Shown: piece after piece, positions 1 through 6,229 of the stretch | Position numbering within the stretch: the first letter of the stretch is position 1 | Layout of the letters: the number at the start of each line of letters is the position of its first letter | Origin: Spirochaetia bacterium | Lineage (GTDB): Bacteria; Spirochaetota; Spirochaetia; Treponematales; Breznakiellaceae | NCBI GenBank assembly: GCA_026002595.1 | Contig: BOBW01000076.1 | Span: 1-7,934, forward strand | Direction of reading: 5' to 3' | DNA: 7,934 nt | Position numbers and translations under genes: made by a program | Notes under the pieces: model-generated | Databases searched by the model: none | Seen by the model: the letters and a program-made list of their open reading frames with translations, nothing else | What the model was told of the DNA's origin: nothing

Positions 1-985
1 ACTTTTTCGCCCCGTAATTGTAACCCAGGATCGGCTGGGCCCCCTGGTTAATGCCGAAGACCGGCATCAGGATCAACATAGTGATGGAGCCCACGATGTT
101 CATCCCCGACAGGGCGATGTCCCCGCCGTTGGCAACCCCCAGGGCTTCCGCGCCGTACCAGCCCATGCTGGTGTTGTAGAGGAGCTGCACCCCGGACATG
201 ATGAATTGCAGAATGAACTGCGCCGAGCCAAAGGCTATGATTTGTCCGATGATCCCCAGGGAAGGCTTGAAGGTCTTGAGCCGCAGCTTGATCACCGGCT
301 GTTTCCCAAAGCTGAAAGCCAGTATCCAGATTAACGAGGCAAACTGTGAGATGATCGTTGCCCAGGCGGCCCCTTCGACACCCCATTTGAATACAAAGAT
401 GAACAGGGGGTCCAGGAGCATGTTCAGCCCCGCACCGATGAACATGCTGATCATGGTGATGTTGGGAAAGCCCTGGGCGCGGGTGCAGTGTGAAAAGCCG
501 AAGCCCACCATGGAAAAAATCGATCCGTAAAGGATGATCCGAAAATAATCCCGTGAATAGCTGAGGGCCTCGCTCCCTTTCTGGGCGCCCAGCACGGAAA
601 GCAGGGGCTCCATAAAGACAAGCCCTGCAGCCATAAAGATAATTCCCATGAGCAGCAACAGGCAGAAGCAGTGGTTCAGGGCGTTTTCCGCTTCTTCCCG
701 GCGGCCCTGGCCGAGCCGCATGGAGATCATGTTCGCCGACCCTATCCCAAAGAGCATGGCAAAGGCCATGCTGATGGTCATCAGGGGCAGCACCAGAGAA
801 AGGCCCCCCAGGGCGACCTCGTTTACCCCCCGGCCCACGAAGATCCGGTCCACCACATTGTAGAGGGCGTTGACCAGCATCCCGGATATGGCCGGAACGG
901 AAAAGCGGAGCAGTAACTTTCCGACGGGCTCAGTGCCCAGACGGCTGGCTGCGTCGGTTTGTTTTGCAGAAACAGAATCAGACAA
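1..985 (-). CDS. MATE-family efflux transporter (MepA/DinF-like), C-terminus cut off by window edge
   Basis: Inner-membrane antiporter of the MATE family, which exports drugs or organic cations using a Na+ or H+ gradient; the substrate here is unknown. The window holds 328 residues of a family usually about 440-460 long, open to the left edge. Recognition rests on several MATE hallmarks: YNVVDRIFVG near residues 42-51, RAQGFPN near 169-175 followed by GAGLNMLLDPLFIF (184-197), WGVEGAAWAT (201-210), and GINQGAQPILGYNYGA (311-326), which is typical of the MepA/DinF branch. Multiple hydrophobic helices fill the rest. No ATG fits the N-terminus. The chosen start is TTG at 985, with AAGGAG six bases upstream and an ordinary polar leader of about 20 residues before the first helix; the next in-frame ATG is at residue 36, inside the first helix. 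The gene is transcribed divergently from the metal-resistance operon and has its own promoter. Confidence 0.93.
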   Translation of the reverse strand, partial: MSDSVSAKQTDAASRLGTEPVGKLLLRFSVPAISGMLVNALYNVVDRIFVGRGVNEVALGGLSLVLPLMTISMAFAMLFGIGSANMISMRLGQGRREEAENALNHCFCLLLLMGIIFMAAGLVFMEPLLSVLGAQKGSEALSYSRDYFRIILYGSIFSMVGFGFSHCTRAQGFPNITMISMFIGAGLNMLLDPLFIFVFKWGVEGAAWATIISQFASLIWILAFSFGKQPVIKLRLKTFKPSLGIIGQIIAFGSAQFILQFIMSGVQLLYNTSMGWYGAEALGVANGGDIALSGMNIVGSITMLILMPVFGINQGAQPILGYNYGAKK

Positions 986-991
986 TGTTAT

Positions 992-997
992 CTCCTT
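992..997 (-). promoter_or_regulatory. Ribosome binding site deciding a TTG start
   Basis: On the minus strand AAGGAG lies six bases before TTG at 985-983. No in-frame ATG is nearby, so this site is the main reason for assigning the TTG start to the MATE transporter. Confidence 0.75.
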
Positions 998-1017
998 GAA
1001 ACTTTTTTAACCTGCCT

Positions 1018-1046
1018 ATCATATGCCGTATATTTTAAAGGATCAA
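1018..1046 (-). promoter_or_regulatory. Sigma-70-type promoter for the MATE gene
   Basis: Read on the minus strand: TTGATC (1046-1041), a 17-base spacer, then TATGAT (1023-1018). This gives a start near 1011 and a leader of about 26 bases containing the AAGGAG site. The upstream edge of the -35 element overlaps an 11-base inverted repeat, ACTAG-T-CTAGT (1046-1056), which could be an operator or chance. Confidence 0.65.
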
Positions 1047-1078
1047 CTAGTCTAGTGGTCGGGTAAAAAAAACATCAT

Positions 1079-1093
1079 TTGAACGCTTGTTCA
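1079..1093. promoter_or_regulatory. ArsR/SmtB-type operator box 1
   Basis: The sequence TTGAACGCTTGTTCA contains the inverted repeat TGAA-N6-TTCA (1080-1093). This matches the core of operators bound by SmtB/CzrA-type metal sensors. It ends 12 bases before the -35 element of the promoter reading into the arsR-like gene. Its partner box lies just past the transcription start, with centres about 67 bp apart. Confidence 0.65.
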
Positions 1094-1105
1094 TCCATTC
1101 AACTA

Positions 1106-1134
1106 TTGACAAAAAATTTATCAGTGTATATATT
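1106..1134 (+). promoter_or_regulatory. Promoter of the metal sensor/ATPase operon
   Basis: TTGACA (1106-1111), exactly the consensus -35, is followed by a 17-base spacer and TATATT (1129-1134), a near-consensus -10. The predicted start is near 1141. Operator-like boxes lie on both sides, so the promoter is strong by sequence and probably held off by the repressor until metal is present. Confidence 0.8.
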
Positions 1135-1145
1135 TACTTTATCAC

Positions 1146-1161
1146 TTGAATGATTGTTCAA
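1146..1161. promoter_or_regulatory. ArsR/SmtB-type operator box 2
   Basis: The perfect inverted repeat TTGAA-TGATTG-TTCAA has the same TGAA-N6-TTCA core as box 1. A further half-site-like TGTTCAA follows at 1163-1169. It sits just after the predicted transcription start, where bound repressor would block initiation or early elongation. Confidence 0.7.
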
Positions 1162-1182
1162 ATGTTCAATCGTTTGGGTAAT

Positions 1183-1188
1183 GGAGGG
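1183..1188 (+). promoter_or_regulatory. Ribosome binding site deciding the start of the metal sensor
   Basis: GGAGGG sits three bases before ATG at 1192. The earlier in-frame ATG at 1150 lies inside operator box 2, within about 10 bases of the predicted transcription start and without a Shine-Dalgarno sequence, so 1192 is preferred. Confidence 0.7.
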
Positions 1189-1191
1189 ATT

Positions 1192-1557
1192 ATGGGTAAA
1201 GCGAATACCATTTTGGTTTTTCATCAGGATAGTGTTGACCATGCTGCGGAAAGCCTTCCGCCCCAGGAGGAGCTCAACGATCTGGGGGAATTCTTCAAGG
1301 TCCTTACGGACCCCACCCGGCTCAAGATACTCTACGCCCTGGGCATGGGGGAACTCTGCGTTTTTGACCTTTCGGTGACCATCGGCGCCAGTGTGTCCTC
1401 GGTCAGCCATCACCTTGCCGGGCTTAAACGGGTGCGCCTGGTCAAGGCCCGGCGGGACGGCCGGATCATTTACTACTCACTGGATGACGATCATGTCAAT
1501 TCAATCGTCAAATATGCCCGTGAACATTTAGGAGAACACGAACATGGAAATGCTTAA
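1192..1557 (+). CDS. ArsR/SmtB-family metal-sensing repressor
   Basis: A 121-residue winged-helix repressor that probably autoregulates this operon and lets go of DNA when it binds metal. The winged-helix region is clear: LTDPTRLKILYAL (38-50), the recognition-helix stretch SVSSVSHHLAGL (67-78) and the wing RRDGRIIYYSL (87-97). Helix alpha3 has ELCVFDL (54-60), keeping the first cysteine (C56) of the CadC/ArsR ELCVCDL motif but with Phe in place of the second. The C-terminal helix has the SmtB/CzrA alpha5 pattern: D99-x-H101, then H112 eleven residues later and E115, with extra H116 and H118. This matches SmtB's D-H-H-E set and argues for Zn(II), perhaps Co or Cd, rather than arsenite. Its last 14 bases overlap the ATPase gene, so the two are probably co-translated. 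The family is certain; the inducing metal is inferred. Confidence 0.93.
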   Translation: MGKANTILVFHQDSVDHAAESLPPQEELNDLGEFFKVLTDPTRLKILYALGMGELCVFDLSVTIGASVSSVSHHLAGLKRVRLVKARRDGRIIYYSLDDDHVNSIVKYAREHLGEHEHGNA

Positions 1558-3643
1558 GGAACGCCCCTCGGCGGTTGAAGAAGATTGCTGCCCGGCCTGC
1601 GCCGCAGCCCGCGGTCATAGGGCCGCCGCTCACAGCCATGCGCCTGCTGACGGCTGCGGCTGTTGCGATGATGACGATGATGACGAACACGGCGAAGGCC
1701 GCAGTGTCCGCATAGGTTCCTACAGCCTGCCTGTGAGGCGGCTGGCGGTTTTCGGATCGGCCCTGGGGCTCTGGATATTAGGCTTTCTCCTGATAGAGTT
1801 TGGCCCGGCGATCGGGTACTTGCGCTTTTTGCCCCTTGTCCCCCTGGCTGCATCCTATGCACTGGCGGGGCTGCCCGTTTTGCGGCATGCTTTCCGCAAT
1901 ATCAGACGGGGGCGGGCGCTGGATGAAAATTTCCTCATGTCCATCGCTACCATCGGGGCCTTTGTCATCGGCGAATGGGAAGAGGCCGTGGGGGTCATGA
2001 TCTTCTATATGATAGGAGAGATGATTCAGGAAGCTGCGGTTGACCGTTCCCGTTCCTCCATCAATGCGCTTCTGGCGCTCAAGCCCGATACCGCGCGGAT
2101 ACAGGCCGAAGGAGGCTGGGTTGAGACCGCCGCCGCCGAAGTAAACCCCGGCGCGCTGGTGCTGGTACGCCCCGGCGAGCGGATACCCCTGGACGGCATC
2201 GTGGTCGAAGGCTCCGGTTCGGTGGACGCCTCCATGCTCACCGGTGAATCCCGGCCGGTCCCGGTAGCCCCTGATGCGGAAGTGCGATCCGGTACCCTCT
2301 CGGTGGACGGTGTCCTCGTAATACGGACCACGGCGACTGCGGAAAATTCCTCCGCCGCCAAGATCATCGCTCTGGTGGAATCCGCTACGGAAGCCAAGGC
2401 CAGGCCGGAGCGTTTCATCACCACCTTTGCCCGGTTTTACACACCAATCGTGGTGGGGGCCGCTGCGCTTCTCGCGGTTCTTCCCCCGCTGATCATCCCC
2501 GGCGCTAACTTTGCCGAATGGCTCTACCGCGCCCTCATATTGCTGGTCATTTCCTGCCCCTGCGCCCTGGTGGTCAGCGTTCCCCTGGGTTACTTCGCCG
2601 GAATCGGCGGCATGTCCCGCCGGGGGATCATGGTGAAGGGTGCGGCCCATCTGGACACCCTTCAAAAAGCCCGCTTCGTGGCCTTTGATAAAACCGGCAC
2701 CCTTACCCAGGGCAATTTTTCCCTTGCCGCGCTGGAACCTGCCCCCGGCATAGCCGATGAAACCCTGCTGGAAACAGCGGTTCTGGCGGAAGGCGAATCG
2801 AATCATCCGATTGCTCAAGCAATTCGCGCCTATGGAACAGAGCGAATTGCGGCGATCCGCGATTATGGAAACGGTAATAGTGTTACTGCTGATAGTATTA
2901 CTAATGCTGAAAAAAACAGTAATACTGCGTATCGGGAAATCGCTGGACGGGGGATTGAACTGAACTATGGCGGAGAAATCATCCTCGCGGGAAACCGGGG
3001 GCTCCTGGAATCCCACGGCGTTCTCGTCGGTGGAGATGCGGGGACCAATACCGCCCACACTGCGGTGTACATTGCCCGCAGCGGCAAATACTACGGGCGC
3101 ATCCTCATCGGGGACACGATCAAGGAAGGGGCCGCCGAGGCGGTAAAGACCCTTGCCGCAATGGGCATCGAAAAGACCCTCATGTTTACCGGGGACGCCC
3201 GCCTGACCGCAATGGAAACTGCGGGGCGGCTGGGCATTCCCTCCGATCAGGTGGCGGCGGAGCTGCTCCCTGCGGATAAACTTGCGGAGGTGGAAAAGCT
3301 TACCCGTACAGGCATCACGGTCTTTGTAGGTGACGGCATCAACGACGCCCCGGTGCTGGCCCGTTCCGATGTGGGGATCGCCATGGGTTCCGGCTCGGAC
3401 GCTGCGGTGGAGGCCGCCGATGTGATCATCATGACCGATGATCCCCGGCGTGTAAGCGAAGCGATATATCGCTCCCGCCGGACCCGCCGCATCGTTATGG
3501 AGAATGTGACCTTTGCTCTGGGCGCCAAGGGAATTTTTATCGCCCTGGCGGTACTGGGGCTCGCCAACATGTGGATCGCCCTTATCGCCGATGTGGGAGT
3601 CGCCCTGCTGGCGATCCTCAATTCAACACGGGCCTTAAGGTAA
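1544..3643 (+). CDS. zntA: P1B-type ATPase exporting Zn(II)/Cd(II)/Pb(II)
   Basis: A 699-residue inner-membrane heavy-metal pump. Motifs in order: actuator MLTGES (231-236), transmembrane metal site CPC (338-340), phosphorylation DKTGT with D382, SNHP (H421-P422) of the heavy-metal nucleotide domain, and hinge GDGIND (596-601). The specificity signature of the Zn/Cd/Pb (P1B-2) class is complete: N654-x7-K662 in the seventh helix and D683-x-G in the eighth. There is no GMxCxxC heavy-metal-associated domain. Instead, residues 1-50 form a tail with CCPAC (15-19), H25/H30/H32, CGCC (38-41), six Asp (42-47) and E-H. The nucleotide domain is about 17 residues longer than in ZntA between HP and GRGIE, matching a low-G+C DNA segment. 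The start is ATG 1544, with AGGAG at 1530-1534; ATG 1550 is a second possibility. It overlaps the sensor gene by 14 nt. The zntA/cadA type is secure; the preferred metal is not. Confidence 0.95.
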   Translation: MEMLKERPSAVEEDCCPACAAARGHRAAAHSHAPADGCGCCDDDDDDEHGEGRSVRIGSYSLPVRRLAVFGSALGLWILGFLLIEFGPAIGYLRFLPLVPLAASYALAGLPVLRHAFRNIRRGRALDENFLMSIATIGAFVIGEWEEAVGVMIFYMIGEMIQEAAVDRSRSSINALLALKPDTARIQAEGGWVETAAAEVNPGALVLVRPGERIPLDGIVVEGSGSVDASMLTGESRPVPVAPDAEVRSGTLSVDGVLVIRTTATAENSSAAKIIALVESATEAKARPERFITTFARFYTPIVVGAAALLAVLPPLIIPGANFAEWLYRALILLVISCPCALVVSVPLGYFAGIGGMSRRGIMVKGAAHLDTLQKARFVAFDKTGTLTQGNFSLAALEPAPGIADETLLETAVLAEGESNHPIAQAIRAYGTERIAAIRDYGNGNSVTADSITNAEKNSNTAYREIAGRGIELNYGGEIILAGNRGLLESHGVLVGGDAGTNTAHTAVYIARSGKYYGRILIGDTIKEGAAEAVKTLAAMGIEKTLMFTGDARLTAMETAGRLGIPSDQVAAELLPADKLAEVEKLTRTGITVFVGDGINDAPVLARSDVGIAMGSGSDAAVEAADVIIMTDDPRRVSEAIYRSRRTRRIVMENVTFALGAKGIFIALAVLGLANMWIALIADVGVALLAILNSTRALR
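2867..2930. repeat. AT-rich, hairpin-forming insert-like segment inside the ATPase gene
   Basis: About 64 bases with roughly one-third G+C by hand count, against clearly GC-rich flanks. It contains the inverted repeat AGTATTACT (2894-2902) and AGTAATACT (2918-2926) with a 15-base loop, plus GTAA-N5-TTAC (2874-2886). The reading frame stays open through it and encodes an Asn/Ser/Thr-rich stretch (residues 442-462) in the nucleotide-binding domain loop. Whether it is a small inserted repeat or just a drifting surface loop cannot be decided from one copy. Confidence 0.4.
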
Positions 3644-3733
3644 AGGAGTTTAATAGAGCGGATTTCTAAAAATCAACCATGTTTTTGAAATAACCCCATG
3701 TGATTCCTCATCAGAATCCCCTATGTTTTTGGT

Positions 3734-3739
3734 AAGGAG
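3734..3739 (+). promoter_or_regulatory. Ribosome binding site deciding the start of the MBL-like gene
   Basis: AAGGAG lies 10 bases before ATG at 3750 (13 before the adjacent ATG at 3753). The upstream in-frame ATG at 3723 has no Shine-Dalgarno sequence, and this site would lie inside its coding region. Confidence 0.65.
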
Positions 3740-3749
3740 TACTGAAAGT

Positions 3750-4547
3750 ATGATGAAGAAAACAATGGTTATGACACCGCTCGATATTGGAGCGGTACGG
3801 GTTTACGATTTTGATGGCATACGGCTTCACGCCTATGAAACAAAGAACCCCTTTGCGGATGAATGTTATCTTTTTGAAACAGGGCAGGAGCTTATCGGCC
3901 TGGAAGCGCCCCTGTTCCGGGATAATCTGACGGAATTTGCGGATTATATACAGTCCCTGAACAAGCCTCTGAACCACCTTATTATGGCCTACCACCCCGG
4001 CGGCGGTAATGCCTTTGCCGGCAGCCGGGTATACGCCACCGAGGCCGCAAAGAAGTCGATGGGCGAAGGGGGTTCCATAAAGGCGATGCTCGACAATTTC
4101 GCGGAGGGCTTTGGGGACAAACTGTACACGGAAATTCCCGCGGTAACGGATACCATCAAGGCCGGCAAAGCGACCATCGGCGGTATTGAGTTTATCGTAA
4201 CGAACACACGGGAAAGTTTTGATCTTGAAATACCCGCACTCAATGTGGTGTACACCCACATGCTCGGCCGCCGCTCTCATAACATTCTGGAAAGCCCGGC
4301 GCACATTGACGCCATGATAGGGCAGATGAAGGACTATGAAAGGCGAAGCCCCAGCCTTATCCTTACTACCCATGATGTCCCTGCGACGGCAGAAATTGCG
4401 GCGGAAAAACTAAGCTACCTCCAAAAGGTAAAGGAGCTGGCCGCAAAATCCAAAGACAAGGCTTCCTTTATTGCGGGGGTAAAGGCCGCTTTCCCGGACT
4501 ATGACGGAGAAAACTTCCTTGAGATGAGCGCCGGGGCGCTGTTTTAA
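3750..4547 (+). CDS. Metallo-beta-lactamase-fold-like protein lacking the canonical metal motif
   Basis: A 265-residue cytoplasmic protein with no signal peptide or membrane segment. The N-terminal half reads like the first strands of an MBL fold: ECYLFETGQELIGLEAP (38-54) resembles the usual NxYLxE...LIDxG segment. LIMAYHPGGGNAFAGSRVYAT (77-97) occupies the place of the LTHxHxDHxGG metal-binding loop and following strand. HxHxDH is not present; only H82 remains. Later possible ligands are H170 (VVYTH), H177 and H208 in LILTTHD (203-209), which resembles the late ILxxH strand of the fold. The C-terminus is a Lys/Ala-rich helical region ending in EMSAGALF. It could be a degenerate or differently liganded hydrolase, or a binding protein. 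It follows the ATPase on the same strand after 106 bases, but with its own Shine-Dalgarno and no functional link that I can show. The fold call is moderate and the function unknown. Confidence 0.75.
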   Translation: MMKKTMVMTPLDIGAVRVYDFDGIRLHAYETKNPFADECYLFETGQELIGLEAPLFRDNLTEFADYIQSLNKPLNHLIMAYHPGGGNAFAGSRVYATEAAKKSMGEGGSIKAMLDNFAEGFGDKLYTEIPAVTDTIKAGKATIGGIEFIVTNTRESFDLEIPALNVVYTHMLGRRSHNILESPAHIDAMIGQMKDYERRSPSLILTTHDVPATAEIAAEKLSYLQKVKELAAKSKDKASFIAGVKAAFPDYDGENFLEMSAGALF

Positions 4548-4569
4548 CGCAAGCGGATTTAGCAGCATG

Positions 4570-4609
4570 GCAGCGTTGGGTGATAAACTAATTTATTGCC
4601 CAGCGCTGC
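4570..4609 (+). terminator. Long hairpin in the convergent gap, probable terminator or 3' stabiliser
   Basis: The left arm (4570-4587) and right arm (4592-4609) pair over 18 positions around a CTAA loop, beginning GCAGCG and ending CGCTGC. In plus-strand RNA all 18 positions pair, three as G-U wobbles. In minus-strand RNA those three become A-C mismatches. It lies 22 bases after the stop of the MBL-like gene. No U-tract follows, so it is not a textbook intrinsic terminator. Confidence 0.5.
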
Positions 4610-4640
4610 AATTGTGCGGCGGCCTTTTCCTGGCGGCTCC

Positions 4641-6227
4641 CTAGAACGAATAGGACAACACGGTCTTGATAAAGGCATTGTCCCGGTACTGCCCCAGTTC
4701 GCCATCCCTGTTTCCGGCGAAAATTCCTGCGGACACTTCCAGGGTCACGTCCCCTTTATTCCAGGTAACGGCGGGGATGATGTAGCAGTCCTTGTCCTCC
4801 ATCCCCCATATCGCCGTGGCCCGGAGTTCCAGCTCGTTCCTGAAAAAGGAACGGGACAGGCTGGCGGTCAGCCGGGTAGAAGTTGTATTTGTCCCCGCTT
4901 CAATGTCAAACAGGGAATCTGTTCCCACCTTATTATTCAGAAGTCGGATGCTTTCGTTAACCTGGAGGTTCACATTGATCCCCGTCACGGGAATATCCCG
5001 GTCAAAGCCGAAGGACCAGGCGAGGGAGGGGTTGTAAATGAGCCCGTCGTCCCCGGCAAGATCGGTGGTAATGTTCGCCGCAAGCTCCGCCCGGACGTTG
5101 AAGCCCCAGAGGACTTGGGCATAATCAAGGCCGATTTGGTGGTAGCGGTTGTAGGCGGCATCGAGTAAGTTTGCGGGATTCAATGCGGCTTCAACGGCGG
5201 CTTGAGCCGCCGGGTCTGGCGTACCGCTTACCGCAAGTGCCCCCAAATAATCCGCATAATAATTCTGGATCGCAGTCTGTAAGGCATCATATCCGGCCTG
5301 ATTCAACCTAATTGCCGGACGGGGATTAAACCCGCTGTAGTATTGTACCCCAAAATCAACCGGCCCAAAGGTGGTAGTAAACCGGAGTCCGCCTTGAGCA
5401 TATTCCAGGCCAAAGGTCTTGGGAAGTACCTCACTTTGATCAATCGCCGGGATTCCTTCGACAGGATTGGGGATAGTGGCTAACAAAGGCGCATAAGCCG
5501 GAGGCATCGCTCCTGTCCGGGCTGTCATATCAGACGTGATCTTGTTTTCAATATCCCTTGTCATTTTCGTTACCTGCGCCGGGGCCCACCGGCCATCCTG
5601 GGAGAACTTGGCGCCTTCAAACCAGGGGACAAATACCCCTTCGATTTTGGAGAAGCTGCCGAACCCGTAGGAGGCGCGGATCAGGGGGCGGGCTATTTTT
5701 ATGGACTGGGGATCGGATATGTTTGAAAGGTCCGTATAGTCCAGGGGATTGATCACATCCAGGGGGCCAAGGGTGTCGGCCTTGCCCCAGGTAAGTTTCC
5801 GTAAGCCCCCTTCAATGTTGAAGGCGCCGTAAAAGGCACGGATATATGCTTCATCGATGGACAGTATTTTTTCGGGCTCCACAAAATTGGGGGTAAGGTT
5901 AAGGTTGATCACCGCATCGGCGTTGGAACCGGATGCTTTAAAATTCAGGGCGGCGGTAAAGAGATCCGAAAGATCGGCGGCCTTGAGTTTGTCCAGGTCA
6001 GTCCCATCCTCAAAGAAGAACTGGAGCCCCGCAGAAACCTTGCCGCCGATGTTGGCACCGGTAATCAGTTTTCCCCCTGTAGTACTACTGTCTGCGGCGC
6101 CGCCCGCCTCATCCCCAAAGCCAAAGCCGAAATCGTCCTGGGCGGAAACCGGTGCCGCCATAACGAACAGTATTACTGTTGCCAGAATCAGGGGCAGAAG
6201 GTCTGCTTTTTTTTCAGGCTTTTTCAT
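4641..6227 (-). CDS. Probable outer-membrane beta-barrel protein of the RND/LolA-like operon
   Basis: A 528-residue secreted protein. The N-terminus has a basic region and a hydrophobic core ending APVSA (25-29), a typical signal peptidase I site, then an acidic Gly/Phe-rich linker (DDFGFGFGDEAGG). The rest is rich in alternating aromatic and polar stretches such as GKVSAGLQFFFEDG, ALNFKAS, AVINLNL and YIRAFYGAFNIEGGLRKLTWG. It ends in KTVLSYSF, with the C-terminal Phe expected of BAM-inserted barrels. It resembles the long DUF1302-like barrels found near COG1033 transporters, but I would not assign a named family on this alone. ATG 6227 is preferred over GTG 6230: GGGAG lies six bases before it, and it starts 2 nt after the stop of the LolA-like gene, suggesting coupled translation. 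Likely role: outer-membrane exit or receptor of the transport system encoded upstream. Confidence 0.8.
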   Translation of the reverse strand: MKKPEKKADLLPLILATVILFVMAAPVSAQDDFGFGFGDEAGGAADSSTTGGKLITGANIGGKVSAGLQFFFEDGTDLDKLKAADLSDLFTAALNFKASGSNADAVINLNLTPNFVEPEKILSIDEAYIRAFYGAFNIEGGLRKLTWGKADTLGPLDVINPLDYTDLSNISDPQSIKIARPLIRASYGFGSFSKIEGVFVPWFEGAKFSQDGRWAPAQVTKMTRDIENKITSDMTARTGAMPPAYAPLLATIPNPVEGIPAIDQSEVLPKTFGLEYAQGGLRFTTTFGPVDFGVQYYSGFNPRPAIRLNQAGYDALQTAIQNYYADYLGALAVSGTPDPAAQAAVEAALNPANLLDAAYNRYHQIGLDYAQVLWGFNVRAELAANITTDLAGDDGLIYNPSLAWSFGFDRDIPVTGINVNLQVNESIRLLNNKVGTDSLFDIEAGTNTTSTRLTASLSRSFFRNELELRATAIWGMEDKDCYIIPAVTWNKGDVTLEVSAGIFAGNRDGELGQYRDNAFIKTVLSYSF

Positions 6228-6229
6228 CA

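Noticed and set aside
48..386. 112-codon minus-strand open frame in the MATE region
   Set aside because: Another frame of the MATE gene, whose own frame is open throughout and carries family motifs.
1150..1191. Longer N-terminus for the metal sensor from ATG 1150
   Set aside because: That ATG sits inside operator box 2, about 10 bases after the predicted transcript start, without a Shine-Dalgarno sequence; ATG 1192 has GGAGGG.
1778..3058. 426-codon open frame antisense to the ATPase gene
   Set aside because: Opposite strand of a gene with every P1B ATPase motif; the translation shows no domain and is explained by GC-biased codon use.
3644..3733. Possible promoter or terminator between the ATPase and MBL-like genes
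   Set aside because: Only weak -35/-10 matches and 5-bp inverted repeats (for example GATTC-N7-GAATC near 3702-3718); the repeated ATGTTTTTG at 3679 and 3723 is too short to interpret.
3723..3749. Longer N-terminus for the MBL-like protein from ATG 3723
   Set aside because: No ribosome binding site before it, whereas AAGGAG lies between it and ATG 3750.
4619..4638. Second hairpin terminator for the leftward operon near GGCGGC copies
   Set aside because: The GGCGGC copies are direct, not inverted, repeats and form no stem.
4596..5168. 190-codon plus-strand open frame antisense to the barrel gene
   Set aside because: It begins in the convergent hairpin, has no recognisable domain or good ribosome binding site, and lies over a well-supported gene.
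6168..6182. AACAGTATTACTGTT palindrome in the barrel signal-peptide region, sharing 13 bases (reverse complement) with 2915-2927 in the ATPase
   Set aside because: A shared 13-mer on either strand is about what chance gives in 8 kb, and here it encodes ordinary signal-peptide residues. It would matter only if more copies exist elsewhere in the genome.
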